In this document: in pieces, positions 10,969 through 20,036 of the stretch
Numbering within the stretch: position 1 is the stretch's first letter
Layout of the letters: every line of letters starts with the position of its first letter
From: an uncultured beta proteobacterium
GTDB lineage: Bacteria > Pseudomonadota > Gammaproteobacteria > Burkholderiales > Burkholderiaceae_C
Direction: 5' to 3'
NCBI GenBank assembly: GCA_903929815.1
Contig: CAIYWD010000107.1
Location: forward strand, 1 to 36,289
DNA: 36,289 nucleotides
Made by a program: the position numbers and the translations under genes
The notes under the pieces: generated by a model
The model's input: the letters and a program-made list of their open reading frames with translations, nothing else
What the model was told of the DNA's origin: nothing
Databases searched by the model: none

Positions 10969-11106
10969 GTAACCGTTTAGACCCCACCATCGTCATTCCC
11001 GCGAAGGCGGGAATCCAGACTGCCTTTGTACCCTGGTAAACCAACATGCACTGAATTCCCGCCTTCGCGGGAATGACGGCATTTGACATGAGGTCTAAAC
11101 GGTTAC
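10969..11106. mobile_element. MITE-like non-autonomous insertion (138 bp), 15-bp TIRs, 8-bp TSD
   Basis: GTAACCGTTTAGACC (10969-10983) and exact inverse GGTCTAAACGGTTAC (11092-11106), flanked by identical CTTTGATC (10961-10968 and 11107-11114). Interior holds two opposed ATTCCCGCGAAGGCGGGAAT-type palindromes. Confidence 0.88.
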
Positions 11107-11147
11107 CTTTGATCTTAACCATGACGGGTTAAAACATTAAACCATGA

Positions 11148-12299
11148 TTAACGATTTGGTCGGCGTGCATCAAAATACCCTGAAGCACTGCGCCGGCTTT
11201 GCGTTTCTTGCCTTCGTTGCACATAACTGTCAGCACCAATATACCCCAACGAAGTTTTAAGAGGGTCAGGCTGGCCTTTGGGCGCGGGCTTACGTGCCAA
11301 CTTGGACTTGAACTTAGACTTGGACTTGTTTTCGCCTTCACTTCTACCGGCATCACCACGCCCACGCTGTACAGCAACCGGTGATCGCGCCCTTCGTCCA
11401 TCCACATGATGGTCAGTCACCTTTGCAGAAGGTCGATGCGAACGTTCTGCGCCTGCGGCTTGCGTCAACAATGAAATATCACGATCATCTAGCTCCATCC
11501 AGTCACCCCGCTTCAGCCCTCGAGGCAAAACCATGGCACCATAGCGAATGCGAATGAGGCGACTGACGGCATGACCGATGGACTCAAACATGCGTCGAAC
11601 TTCGCGGTTGCGCCCCTCGGCAATCGTGACTTTATACCAGCAGTTAGCGCCTTCGCCGCCCCCTTCTTCAATCGAACCAAACTGCGCCATGCCATCATGG
11701 AGCTTCACACCCTCCAGTAAACGCTTTTTTTCATCTGAACTTAGAGCACCCAGTACGCGCACCGCATACTCGCGCTCCAAACCAAAACGGGGGTGTGTCA
11801 GACGATTGGTTAATTCACCTGAATTACTGAACAAAAGCAAACCCTCTGTATTCAAATCGAGTCGTCCCACAGCCTGCCACTTGCCTTGAGATAACCTGGG
11901 TAATTTGCGAAAAACCGTGGGGCGATTGCGCGGATCATCATGCGTCACGATTTCACCCGCAGGCTTGTGGTAGGCAATCACACGCGTGGCAAGAGGTGCA
12001 ATCCTGATTTGCACAGGTTTGCCGTTAACTTTGACGTGGTCACCCAACTGGATACGTTGGCCAATATGAGCAGGCTCATCATTGACTGAGATGCGCCCTT
12101 GTGCAATAAGTTGCTCCACATTCAATCTCGAACCCACTCCCGCCTGCGCCAACACCTTGTGCAACTTAGGCGAGTCCGACTCTGGAGCCAACACCCTTTT
12201 AAACTCAGCCTCAACAGGCAAAACATCGGTGTCAAAACGACCCGATACCACGTCATCAAAACTTATTTTTTGCATAGGGTTGTGTTCTTTGTTCTTCAT
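11148..12299 (-). CDS. rluB: 23S rRNA pseudouridine synthase B-type, with basic C-terminal tail
   Basis: S4 domain (KLHKVLAQAGVGSRLNVEQLIAQGRISVND), GRLDLNTEGLLLFSNSGELTNRLTHPR, EGRNREVRRMFESIGHAVSRLIRIRYG; Lys/Arg-rich tail. Confidence 0.92.
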   Translation of the reverse strand: MKNKEHNPMQKISFDDVVSGRFDTDVLPVEAEFKRVLAPESDSPKLHKVLAQAGVGSRLNVEQLIAQGRISVNDEPAHIGQRIQLGDHVKVNGKPVQIRIAPLATRVIAYHKPAGEIVTHDDPRNRPTVFRKLPRLSQGKWQAVGRLDLNTEGLLLFSNSGELTNRLTHPRFGLEREYAVRVLGALSSDEKKRLLEGVKLHDGMAQFGSIEEGGGEGANCWYKVTIAEGRNREVRRMFESIGHAVSRLIRIRYGAMVLPRGLKRGDWMELDDRDISLLTQAAGAERSHRPSAKVTDHHVDGRRARSPVAVQRGRGDAGRSEGENKSKSKFKSKLARKPAPKGQPDPLKTSLGYIGADSYVQRRQETQSRRSASGYFDARRPNR

Positions 12300-12488
12300 A
12301 TTGATGTGCTCACAACTGTCACTGATGGCGTGACCATGCCATCATCTGCGGGCAATACACCCGAAATATCAGACGATCTAGGCACTGACTCCATCGCAGG
12401 CCATAGAGTCAACGAGACCCATCCCAAATCATCCAGAGACTGGCTCCAGTTTCTGTTATCCAGGATTTTTACAGAGAACTGAGTTTCC

Positions 12489-12509
12489 AAAAAAACACCG
12501 CAGGGTGTT
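12489..12509 (-). terminator. Rho-independent terminator downstream of rluD
   Basis: Minus strand AACACC-CTGC-GGTGTT followed by a T-run. Confidence 0.7.
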
Positions 12510-12590
12510 GGGTAAAAATCAGACAATTGCGCCAGGAAGCTGTGCATGGTAGCGCAAAAAACCGTTCAAAAACACGTGGGACTGACGCAA

Positions 12591-13607
12591 TCAAATCTGA
12601 TTAACATTGTAATTGAGCCTCCAATCATCCAAAGCACCAACCATATCTGACGGCAAATCAGCCCGAAACACCATGCCTTGTTGACTCACAGGATGCACAA
12701 AAGCTAACCGATATGCATGCAGTGCTTGTCGATGCATCCCTGCTGTCAAATGCCCACCGTACAAAGTATCACCCACCAGCGGGTGCTTAATGCTGGCCAG
12801 ATGAACGCGTATTTGATGCGTTCTGCCTGTATGCAAAGTGCATTGCACCATGCAACCATTGTCACTGCTTTGCAAATGCAAAATATCGGTTCTGGCCGCT
12901 TTGGCCGCATGGCGCGCTTCGTCAAGCACTGCCATACGCAAACGATGGACTGGGTCACGGCCAATGGGGGCATCAATCACACGCTGCACTGGCCCGTGCC
13001 ATACTCCATGAGCCAGTGCTACGTACTGGCGTTTCACTTCCCTGGCAGCCATCGCTTGCACCAGTGCATCCATCACACTGCGTTGGCGTGCCACCACCAT
13101 CAAGCCGCTGGTGTCTTTGTCAAGACGATGCACAATGCCCGCCCTAGGCAAGGCAAAAGCATGGTCATCCAACCCCAGCAAGGCATTCATCAAAGTGCCG
13201 CTCCAGTGTCCTGGTGCCGGATGCACCACCAGTCCGGCGGGTTTGTTAATGACCAGCAAATGGTCGTCTGCATAAACTACATCCAGTGCCAACTGCTCGG
13301 CCTTGAAGGCTTGCGTTTGTGGTGTGGGTCGCAATTCAATACAGATTTGGTCAGACATTTTGACCCTGTAGGCTGCCTTGGAAAAGGGTTTACCATTCAG
13401 GCATACTGCACCCGATTCCATCAATTGCTGCAAGTAATTGCGTGAAAACTCTGGAACTAACCCCACCAAAACATGGTCAAGCCGCCACCCGTGATGCACT
13501 GCCTGTAACACCAAGGTGCGCTTTTGCGTGTCAGTACCAGTCCCAAGCAAGTGGAATGGATCGTCAAATTCGGATGTGCCCGATATAATTTGCCCAGAAT
13601 TTTTCAA
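12591..13607 (-). CDS. rluD: 23S rRNA pseudouridine synthase RluD
   Basis: RLDHVLVGLVPEFSRNYLQQLMESGAVCLNG, NKPAGLVVHPAPGHWSGTLMNALL, GIVHRLDKDTSGLMVVAR, GRTHQIRVHLASIKHPLVGDTLYGG. Confidence 0.95.
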   Translation of the reverse strand: MKNSGQIISGTSEFDDPFHLLGTGTDTQKRTLVLQAVHHGWRLDHVLVGLVPEFSRNYLQQLMESGAVCLNGKPFSKAAYRVKMSDQICIELRPTPQTQAFKAEQLALDVVYADDHLLVINKPAGLVVHPAPGHWSGTLMNALLGLDDHAFALPRAGIVHRLDKDTSGLMVVARQRSVMDALVQAMAAREVKRQYVALAHGVWHGPVQRVIDAPIGRDPVHRLRMAVLDEARHAAKAARTDILHLQSSDNGCMVQCTLHTGRTHQIRVHLASIKHPLVGDTLYGGHLTAGMHRQALHAYRLAFVHPVSQQGMVFRADLPSDMVGALDDWRLNYNVNQI

Positions 13608-13621
13608 GGAAGTTACCCTGC

Positions 13622-14422
13622 ATGATAAGTGCCAAATTATCCATTGCCCACGTTTGCATCCTGTTTTCTAGTGTGTTGTTGTTGAGCGCGTGTTCCTCTG
13701 CACCCAAAGACCCCACGGCGCACATGACACCCAATCAGATTTACGCTGAAGCCAAGGAGGAGTTGAACGCCGGTGCCTACGACAAAGCCATCCCCCTGCT
13801 TGAAAAACTTGATGGCCGTGCAGCAGGCACGCCACTGGCGCAACAAGCTCAACTGGACAAAGCTTACGCACATTACAAAGCCAGCGAACCCATTCTTGCC
13901 GTTGCCACCCTTGATCGGTTCATGAAATTGCATCCCGCCAGCCCTGTACTTGACTACGCGCTCTACCTCAAAGGCATTGTCAACTTCAACGACGATTTAG
14001 GCTTGTTTTCTGGCATTACCCGCCAGGATTTATCGGAGCGCGATCAAAAATCTGCCAAAGATTCTTACGAGGCACTCAAAGAACTGGTCAGTCGTTTTCC
14101 TGACTCCCGCTACGCCTCTGATGCAGCCCAGCGCATGCACTACATCGTCAACTTGCTGGCCCAGTCAGAAGTTCATGTGGCACGCTACTACTATCAGCGC
14201 GGTGCATACCTGGCAGCCGTCAACAGGGCGCAAACGGTCATTGTTGACTACCAGGGCGCTCCAGCATTGGCCGAAGCGTTGAAAATTATGGTCAGTTCCT
14301 ACAACGCACTGGGCATGATCCAACTGCGCGACGACACACAGCGCGTCCTGGAAAAAAACTACTCTGATAAACAGGGCAATGACATCAGACCAAGTCAAAA
14401 TCCTTGGTGGAAATTATGGTAA
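13622..14422 (+). CDS. bamD: Outer membrane assembly lipoprotein BamD
   Basis: Lipobox LLSAC, NQIYAEAKEELNAGAYDKAIPLLEKL, FMKLHPASPVLDYALYLKGI, divergent from rluD. Confidence 0.95.
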   Translation: MISAKLSIAHVCILFSSVLLLSACSSAPKDPTAHMTPNQIYAEAKEELNAGAYDKAIPLLEKLDGRAAGTPLAQQAQLDKAYAHYKASEPILAVATLDRFMKLHPASPVLDYALYLKGIVNFNDDLGLFSGITRQDLSERDQKSAKDSYEALKELVSRFPDSRYASDAAQRMHYIVNLLAQSEVHVARYYYQRGAYLAAVNRAQTVIVDYQGAPALAEALKIMVSSYNALGMIQLRDDTQRVLEKNYSDKQGNDIRPSQNPWWKLW

Positions 14423-14426
14423 CTGG

Positions 14427-15191
14427 ATGATTGCCAAAGGCTACCGACTCACCGCTTCGACGGGTCTTCACAAGGGTGATCGTGACTATCAGCAAGATCA
14501 GGTGGTCGTGCTGAGTCACACGCGCTGCAAGGGTTGCGTCATGGCAGTTTTGGCAGATGGCATGGGCGGACGCAGTGGCGGACGCAAGGCATCAGACCAA
14601 GTTATGCTGACAGCACAGCAGTTGTTTGAACGTTATGCACCTGAAACAGATGACCCTTTGGCCATGCTCAAACAACTGCTTGAAGATGCCCACACTGTGA
14701 TCAAACTCACAGCTATCTCAGCAGAGCAAGAACCTCACAGTACGCTGGTGGCGTTTTTAATCAATCCTGGTGGAGATTGCTATTGGGTTCATGCCGGTGA
14801 CTCTCGCATTTATCACTTTCATGGAACCAAGTTGGTCAAACGCACCATGGATCATTCTTACGTGCAGTTACTGATCAACCGCGGTGAAATTACCGAGGAA
14901 GAAGCCAACTTTCACCCCAAATCAAATATTTTGATGGGTTGCCTGGGCACTGACAAGCCCCCTCCCATGGACACCCACTTCATTCAACATTTATGCGCCG
15001 GAGACAGCTTGTTAGCATGTAGCGACGGCGTGTGGCACTACTTTAACAACCAGGAGCTAGGTTCGGTGCTCAATACCTTGTCAGCACGCGAAGCCACTGA
15101 ATTTTTGATCCAGAAAGCAAGAGACAGGGCCAAAGGCAGCGGTGATAACTTGTCTTTGGTCATCGTCAAACTTGAGCCACTTGACAGTTAG
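14427..15191 (+). CDS. PP2C-family serine/threonine phosphatase
   Basis: GDRDYQQDQ, VLADGMGGRSGG, HAGDSRIY, LLACSDGVWHYF, SGDNLSLVIVKL; start ATG 14427. Confidence 0.93.
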   Translation: MIAKGYRLTASTGLHKGDRDYQQDQVVVLSHTRCKGCVMAVLADGMGGRSGGRKASDQVMLTAQQLFERYAPETDDPLAMLKQLLEDAHTVIKLTAISAEQEPHSTLVAFLINPGGDCYWVHAGDSRIYHFHGTKLVKRTMDHSYVQLLINRGEITEEEANFHPKSNILMGCLGTDKPPPMDTHFIQHLCAGDSLLACSDGVWHYFNNQELGSVLNTLSAREATEFLIQKARDRAKGSGDNLSLVIVKLEPLDS

Positions 15192-15223
15192 GATCTAGGA
15201 TTTAGGATATAGGATATAGGATA
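15189..15223 (+). repeat. Heptamer tandem repeat TAGGATN x5
   Basis: TAGGATC TAGGATT TAGGATA TAGGATA TAGGATA then TGGTTAATAATAA; first three bases are the PP2C stop codon. Confidence 0.92.
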
Positions 15224-15370
15224 TGGTTAATAATAATTTTTCTATCTAAAAAATTTCAAAAAACGTAGCAAACAATGCAGTACCAGAGCGCGTTATAACC
15301 GAATTTGGTACAATTTTTGACGTAGAAAACTTTTCGTTTTTTGAAATGGGCGAACGATCAGCAATCTGGT

Positions 15371-15889
15371 TTATCGTCCAAAAAAACAACTGCCATGGCG
15401 TTTGCGAAAGTCGCTGGGCAATTCAGGGTTGGGCTGCGCAAAAACACCCAGCCTTTTTGCTCTGGCTTGTGTTTCTTGCACCGCATACGCGCCAATTTTG
15501 CCGTGCCAACGGCCGGCCCATGCCTGCCCCTGTTGCACCATTCGGGCATTCACGTTTTGCCCATCCGCATAAACCTGAGCTAAATCACGACCATAAATGT
15601 CCTGAAATTTAACGGTCACACGCAATCGACGACCCTGCACCCATTGCCGCAAAGCCTCTCTTGAGACCACGCCACCTGATTGACACAACTCAGGGGCATC
15701 CATGTCCAGAAGGCGCAGCTTGCGAGTGCTTTGCGAATTATCCTGGCGCACCCAAAGCGTGTCGCCATCGCTCACACGGGTAGCCCACGCAAAATAGGTG
15801 TCAGCAATAACCCACCCGGGCCAACACACACAAAAGTACAACACCCAACGCCCCATTCTCTCAAACTGATTTAATAACAAGTCATTCAT
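15371..15889 (-). CDS. Thermonuclease (SNase)-like exported nuclease
   Basis: VSDGDTLWV, LRLLDMDAPEL, SREALRQWVQGRRLRV, DIYGRDLAQVYADGQNVNARMVQQGQAWAGRW; hydrophobic N-terminus. Confidence 0.88.
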   Translation of the reverse strand: MNDLLLNQFERMGRWVLYFCVCWPGWVIADTYFAWATRVSDGDTLWVRQDNSQSTRKLRLLDMDAPELCQSGGVVSREALRQWVQGRRLRVTVKFQDIYGRDLAQVYADGQNVNARMVQQGQAWAGRWHGKIGAYAVQETQARAKRLGVFAQPNPELPSDFRKRHGSCFFGR

Positions 15890-15933
15890 GGCGTGATCAT
15901 AGACAGGTAGAAGACAGCAAAATGCCCATTTGA

Positions 15934-16779
15934 TTGCAGCATCATTTTCAAAATGAACCTGTTAGACTCATTGAATCAAATTTCTCCACGGTCGCTATCA
16001 CACTGCCCCCAATGATTGATTTACACCAATTGCGCCTTGATGACGCGCTGGCGTTGCTCAAGCATGGCACTTGTACACTACCTTCAGCGTCTGAAACTCC
16101 CGACGTTTACCTTCAGTCGGTCATTGACGGGTTGTGCGAGTTGTCCTTGAAAGACCCCTTGACAGGCTTGGCCAATCGTCGCTGTTTTCAAGATACATTG
16201 TCCCGCGAAATTGAATCGATCACCCGATCCGGTGAGCCTTCCCTTTTGCTCATGCTTGACATTGACCGTTTCAAGTCCGTCAATGACACTTATGGTCACC
16301 CTGTGGGCGATGTGGTGTTGCGTGAGGTCGCCCACACCCTTTCCAAATGTGTGCGCCCCATGGATGCTGTGGCACGTTTTGGCGGCGAAGAGTTTGTCAT
16401 CATTTTGCCAAGTTGCCAGGGACATTATGGCCAGCAAGTCGCCGAACGTATCCGAGAGTCCATTGCAACCATGAGCATCACACTAGGCGGTGGCGACATG
16501 CTGAAAACCACCATCAGCATTGGAGGTGCTTTTGCACCACGCTGGGTTCGATCAACACCCGAGCTTTGGTTGGCCCGTGCAGATGTTGAGTTGTACCGCG
16601 CCAAGTCTGAAGGCCGCAATCGTGTTTGCATTGAACATCAACCCCTGTTGTCAGTCAGTGCTGAAGAAAAAAGTTTATTGTTTGGAACACTCGCGTTGGG
16701 TGATCCTGTTTGGTTAAACAGCATGTCAACAGATTCTTCAAGCACGTTATCAGGTAGCGCAATAACAAGAGTAAATTAA
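15934..16779 (+). CDS. GGDEF-domain protein (putative diguanylate cyclase)
   Basis: DPLTGLANRRCFQDTL, DIDRFKSVNDTYGHPVGDVVLREVA, RFGGEEFVIILP, ADVELYRAKSEGRNRV; start could be ATG 16012. Confidence 0.92.
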   Translation: MQHHFQNEPVRLIESNFSTVAITLPPMIDLHQLRLDDALALLKHGTCTLPSASETPDVYLQSVIDGLCELSLKDPLTGLANRRCFQDTLSREIESITRSGEPSLLLMLDIDRFKSVNDTYGHPVGDVVLREVAHTLSKCVRPMDAVARFGGEEFVIILPSCQGHYGQQVAERIRESIATMSITLGGGDMLKTTISIGGAFAPRWVRSTPELWLARADVELYRAKSEGRNRVCIEHQPLLSVSAEEKSLLFGTLALGDPVWLNSMSTDSSSTLSGSAITRVN

Positions 16780-17616
16780 ATGAGCGACATCCTGACTTCC
16801 TCGCCACGATCACCTGCCGTGCCTGTCGTCCCCCTTAAACCCTTGGGCAAGGTGGTTGCTGTTACTAGCGGCAAGGGTGGCGTGGGCAAAACCTTTGTCT
16901 CTGCCAATTTAGCAGCATCTTTGGCCAAACGCGGCCAAAAAATCCTGGTGCTTGATGCTGATTTGGGGCTGGCCAATCTTGATGTCGTGCTGAACCTTTA
17001 CCCCAAAATTACCTTGCACGATGTCTTTACCGGCAAAGCCAAGCTCGAAGAAGCCATTGTTCGCGCCCCGGGTGGTTTTTCGGTATTGCTGGCAGGTTCG
17101 GGCATGGTTGAATACTCGCGTTTGACCCCCAATGTGCGTGAAGATTTTCTGCACATTATTTCAAGTTTGCTTCCCCTCTACGACATTGTGTTGCTTGACA
17201 CAGGTGCCGGCATTTCTGATGTGGTGTTGTTTGCAGTCTCGCTGGCCTCTGAGGTCATTGTGGTGGCCACCCCAGAGCCTACGTCTTTGACCGACGCTTA
17301 CGCCACCATCAAGGTTTTGGTGGGTGAGCAACAGCGCCGCGTCATTCGCATGGTGATTAACCAAACCAACCGCATGGGAGATGGTCGTGCCATCACCACA
17401 CAGTTGCAACAGGTGTTAGACCGGTTTGTGGTCTCCAAACCCGGTGAAAAAGTGCGATTGGTTCACATGGGCGACATTCCATCAGACTTGTCGGTGCGCC
17501 AGGCCATCATGAAACGCCAGTTGCTCATTCAGTCCATGCCCGGCTGCCCTGCTGCGTTGGCACTGGCTCAACTGGCAGCCAAATTGCAAGAGTCGCTCAT
17601 CACCCAGCCCAGATAG
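16780..17616 (+). CDS. MinD/ParA-family ATPase, FlhG-like
   Basis: Deviant Walker A SGKGGVGKTFVSANLA, LDADLGLANLDVVL, LLDTGAGISD; ATG directly follows the GGDEF stop codon. Confidence 0.88.
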   Translation: MSDILTSSPRSPAVPVVPLKPLGKVVAVTSGKGGVGKTFVSANLAASLAKRGQKILVLDADLGLANLDVVLNLYPKITLHDVFTGKAKLEEAIVRAPGGFSVLLAGSGMVEYSRLTPNVREDFLHIISSLLPLYDIVLLDTGAGISDVVLFAVSLASEVIVVATPEPTSLTDAYATIKVLVGEQQRRVIRMVINQTNRMGDGRAITTQLQQVLDRFVVSKPGEKVRLVHMGDIPSDLSVRQAIMKRQLLIQSMPGCPAALALAQLAAKLQESLITQPR

Positions 17617-17676
17617 ACATGTGAATCAGTGTGCAATGAACCTGCCATCAAGTCACTCAGATGCACACCAAAATAG

Positions 17677-17722
17677 CCTGTAACGCCCGTCCCTCTTGCG
17701 TAGTTAGCTATGAAATTTATAT
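17677..17722 (+). repeat. REP-like intergenic repeat, copy B
   Basis: AGCCTGTAACGCCCGTCCCTCTTGCGTAGTTAGCTATG. Confidence 0.65.
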
Positions 17723-17783
17723 CATTTTGTTGTCAGCCACTGTGAGCAGCTCACGTTTCTCAAGCCACCCACTTGAATGCCTT

Positions 17784-18707
17784 CTACCAAGCCCGTGCCA
17801 ATGACGCAAAGCCGGCAGGTGCGAGTCTTTCATCATCGAAAGTCACCACGTCCCAAGCATTTTGGCGTTCCAGTAGTTCGCGCAGCAACAGGTTGTTGAG
17901 CGCATGGCCTGAGCGAAAGGCACTGTAGTCAGCCAACAAAGGCTTGCCCAACAAATACAAATCGCCCATGGCATCGAGAATTTTGTGCTTGACGAACTCA
18001 TCGTTATAACGCAGACCACCCGCATTGAGCACTTTATAGTCATCCATCACAATGGCATTGTCCATGCCGCCCCCCAACGCCAAACCATTGGCGCGCATCA
18101 ATTCCACATCTTTGGTAAACCCAAACGTGCGGGCGCGGGCAATGTCTTTGGAATACGAGCCGGTACTCATGTCAAACGACACTCGCTGCCCCGTCAAGTC
18201 CACGGCGGGATGACTGAAATCAATTTCAAAGCTGAGCCTGTAGCCGTGGTAGGGCGACAGGCGTGCCCATTTTTCAGAATCACCCTGACCCTGATGCACC
18301 TCCACAGGTTCAAGCAACCTGACAAAACGACGCGGTGCATTTTGAAGTTCAATGCCTGCGCTTTGCAACAAAAACACAAACGAGGCTGCCGAGCCATCCA
18401 GAATGGGCAATTCTTGTGCGGTGACATCAACATACAGGTTATCGATTCCTAAACCAGCACAGGCAGACATCAGGTGCTCTACCGTATGAACCTTGACGTT
18501 GCCTTTGGAAAGGGTAGATGCCATGCGCGTATCAGTCACGGCCAAGGCAGAGACTGCAATATCCACAGGATCGGGCAAATCGACACGACGAAACACAATG
18601 CCAGTATCAGGCTGCGCCGGTCGCAAGGTCATTTCAACCCGCTGTCCACTGTGCAGGCCAACGCTCACGGCGCGTGTCAAGGATTTAAGGGTTCTTTGTT
18701 GAAGCAC
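17784..18707 (-). CDS. lpxC: UDP-3-O-acyl-N-acetylglucosamine deacetylase
   Basis: [65 protein letters not shown]. Confidence 0.97.
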   Translation of the reverse strand: MLQQRTLKSLTRAVSVGLHSGQRVEMTLRPAQPDTGIVFRRVDLPDPVDIAVSALAVTDTRMASTLSKGNVKVHTVEHLMSACAGLGIDNLYVDVTAQELPILDGSAASFVFLLQSAGIELQNAPRRFVRLLEPVEVHQGQGDSEKWARLSPYHGYRLSFEIDFSHPAVDLTGQRVSFDMSTGSYSKDIARARTFGFTKDVELMRANGLALGGGMDNAIVMDDYKVLNAGGLRYNDEFVKHKILDAMGDLYLLGKPLLADYSAFRSGHALNNLLLRELLERQNAWDVVTFDDERLAPAGFASLARAW

Positions 18708-18749
18708 GTGGAGATTTTACTGATGCACTGCAGTGTCATTTGGGCTGAA

Positions 18750-19844
18750 TCAGTTCCTTTGCAGGCTCATATTGGAAAATACTCGTGCCATACGAATGGC
18801 TTCAACAAGGCTGGAGGCATCGGCCAATCCGGTGCCGGCAATATCAAATGCGGTGCCATGATCAGGGCTGGTGCGCACAAGTGGCAAACCCAAGGTCATG
18901 TTTACGCCCTTTTCAACACCGAGGTACTTGATCGGAATCAGTCCTTGATCGTGGTACATGGCCAGCACGACATCAAATTCGCCAGGGTTTGAATTTTTTG
19001 AGCGGGCACGCATGAAAACAGTATCTGGTGCGAAAGGGCCGCTGACTCGCACACCACGTTGGCGGGCAGCTTCAATGGCAGGGGCGATGATGTCAGTTTC
19101 TTCTGACCCAAACAAGCCGTTTTCGCCAGCATGGGGGTTTAATCCGGCCACACCAATGCGGGGATCATGGCCAATAAGTGCTCGCAAGGACTGGTGGGTG
19201 ATGAGAATCGTTTGCAGCAGATTGTCAAAAGTAACGGATGCCAATGCTTCATGCAAAGACAGATGAATGCTGAGCAACACCACGCGCAATTCATCATTGA
19301 CCAGCATCATTCGCACAGGCAATTGTGAAACGGGAAGTTTCAGGTGGGCAGCAGCCAATGCTTGCAACAGCTCGGTGTGCCCGTGAAAAGCACAATAGGG
19401 TTCGCCTGCCAGTGCCAGCGCAGCTTTATTCAAGGGTGCAGTGACGATGGCGGCGACCTCGCCCTGCAGCGCAGCCTGGGTAGCCCACACCACACAATCA
19501 CCTGCAAAACGGCCGGCATGGGCGCTTAGACACCCCAAAGGCGCGGGCACGTTTACATAAGCTGTGGCTGATGATTGAACTTGCCACACAGGTACACAGC
19601 GCGGTGGGCATGTCCAGACTGTTGAGAGATGCGCAAGTTCTGCCACCGGAAGCGGTAAGGACGCACCAGAGACGATGCCCGTTGCTCGCCGCAAAGTCGC
19701 CACATCGCCCGCCACAAAACAGCCGCGCATCACGTCCGAATGGTCACAAAAAGCCTTGACAATAATTTCAGGGCCGATGCCAGCAGCATCTCCCTGGGTG
19801 ATGGCTATGGGCAATGATGAGGGAGTGGGCATATATGCGCTCAT
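18750..19844 (-). CDS. pdxA: 4-hydroxythreonine-4-phosphate dehydrogenase
   Basis: ITQGDAAGIGPEIIVKA, TAPLNKAAL, GHTELL, NPHAGENGLFGSEE, MYHDQGLIPIKYLG, TSPDHGTAFDIAGTG. Confidence 0.95.
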   Translation of the reverse strand: MSAYMPTPSSLPIAITQGDAAGIGPEIIVKAFCDHSDVMRGCFVAGDVATLRRATGIVSGASLPLPVAELAHLSTVWTCPPRCVPVWQVQSSATAYVNVPAPLGCLSAHAGRFAGDCVVWATQAALQGEVAAIVTAPLNKAALALAGEPYCAFHGHTELLQALAAAHLKLPVSQLPVRMMLVNDELRVVLLSIHLSLHEALASVTFDNLLQTILITHQSLRALIGHDPRIGVAGLNPHAGENGLFGSEETDIIAPAIEAARQRGVRVSGPFAPDTVFMRARSKNSNPGEFDVVLAMYHDQGLIPIKYLGVEKGVNMTLGLPLVRTSPDHGTAFDIAGTGLADASSLVEAIRMARVFSNMSLQRN

Positions 19845-19949
19845 GGTGAATGATCGATGGTCGATGAACTGATTGATTTTAAAAATTTTAAAAATCAGTT
19901 GATAACCAGGTCATGCTTTGTTGAGTGACGAAGCATCAAGCGCAGGAAT

Positions 19950-19991
19950 CAAAAAAAAACGGGTTTGCAGGCATCCACCCTGCAAACCCGT
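19950..19991 (-). terminator. Rho-independent terminator of the minus-strand flagellin gene
   Basis: ACGGGTTTGCAGG-CATCCAC-CCTGCAAACCCGT perfect 13-bp stem with A9 run on the plus strand (T-run on minus) just past the stop codon. Confidence 0.93.
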
Positions 19992-20036
19992 CGTTACATC
20001 CACTAACGTATCAAAAATCTTGCCTCATCTGTTGCT

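Noticed and set aside
10892-11122. 76-aa ORF with VIPAKAGIQ and WIPAFAGMT
   Set aside because: Classic spurious translation of the ATTCCCGCGAAGGCGGGAAT palindromes within the MITE-like element.
12296-12547. 83-aa minus ORF overlapping the rluB start by ATGA
   Set aside because: The overlap hints at coupling, but the ORF contains the predicted rluD terminator (12489-12509) and I recognise no family.
17742-17754. GTGAGCAGCTCAC palindrome between the FlhG-like gene and lpxC
   Set aside because: Too short and lacking a T-run; could be chance or a weak bidirectional terminator.
19867-19900. AT-rich palindrome AACTGATT...AATCAGTT upstream of pdxA
   Set aside because: Low-complexity A/T core; may be a weak hairpin but nothing distinguishes it from ordinary intergenic sequence.
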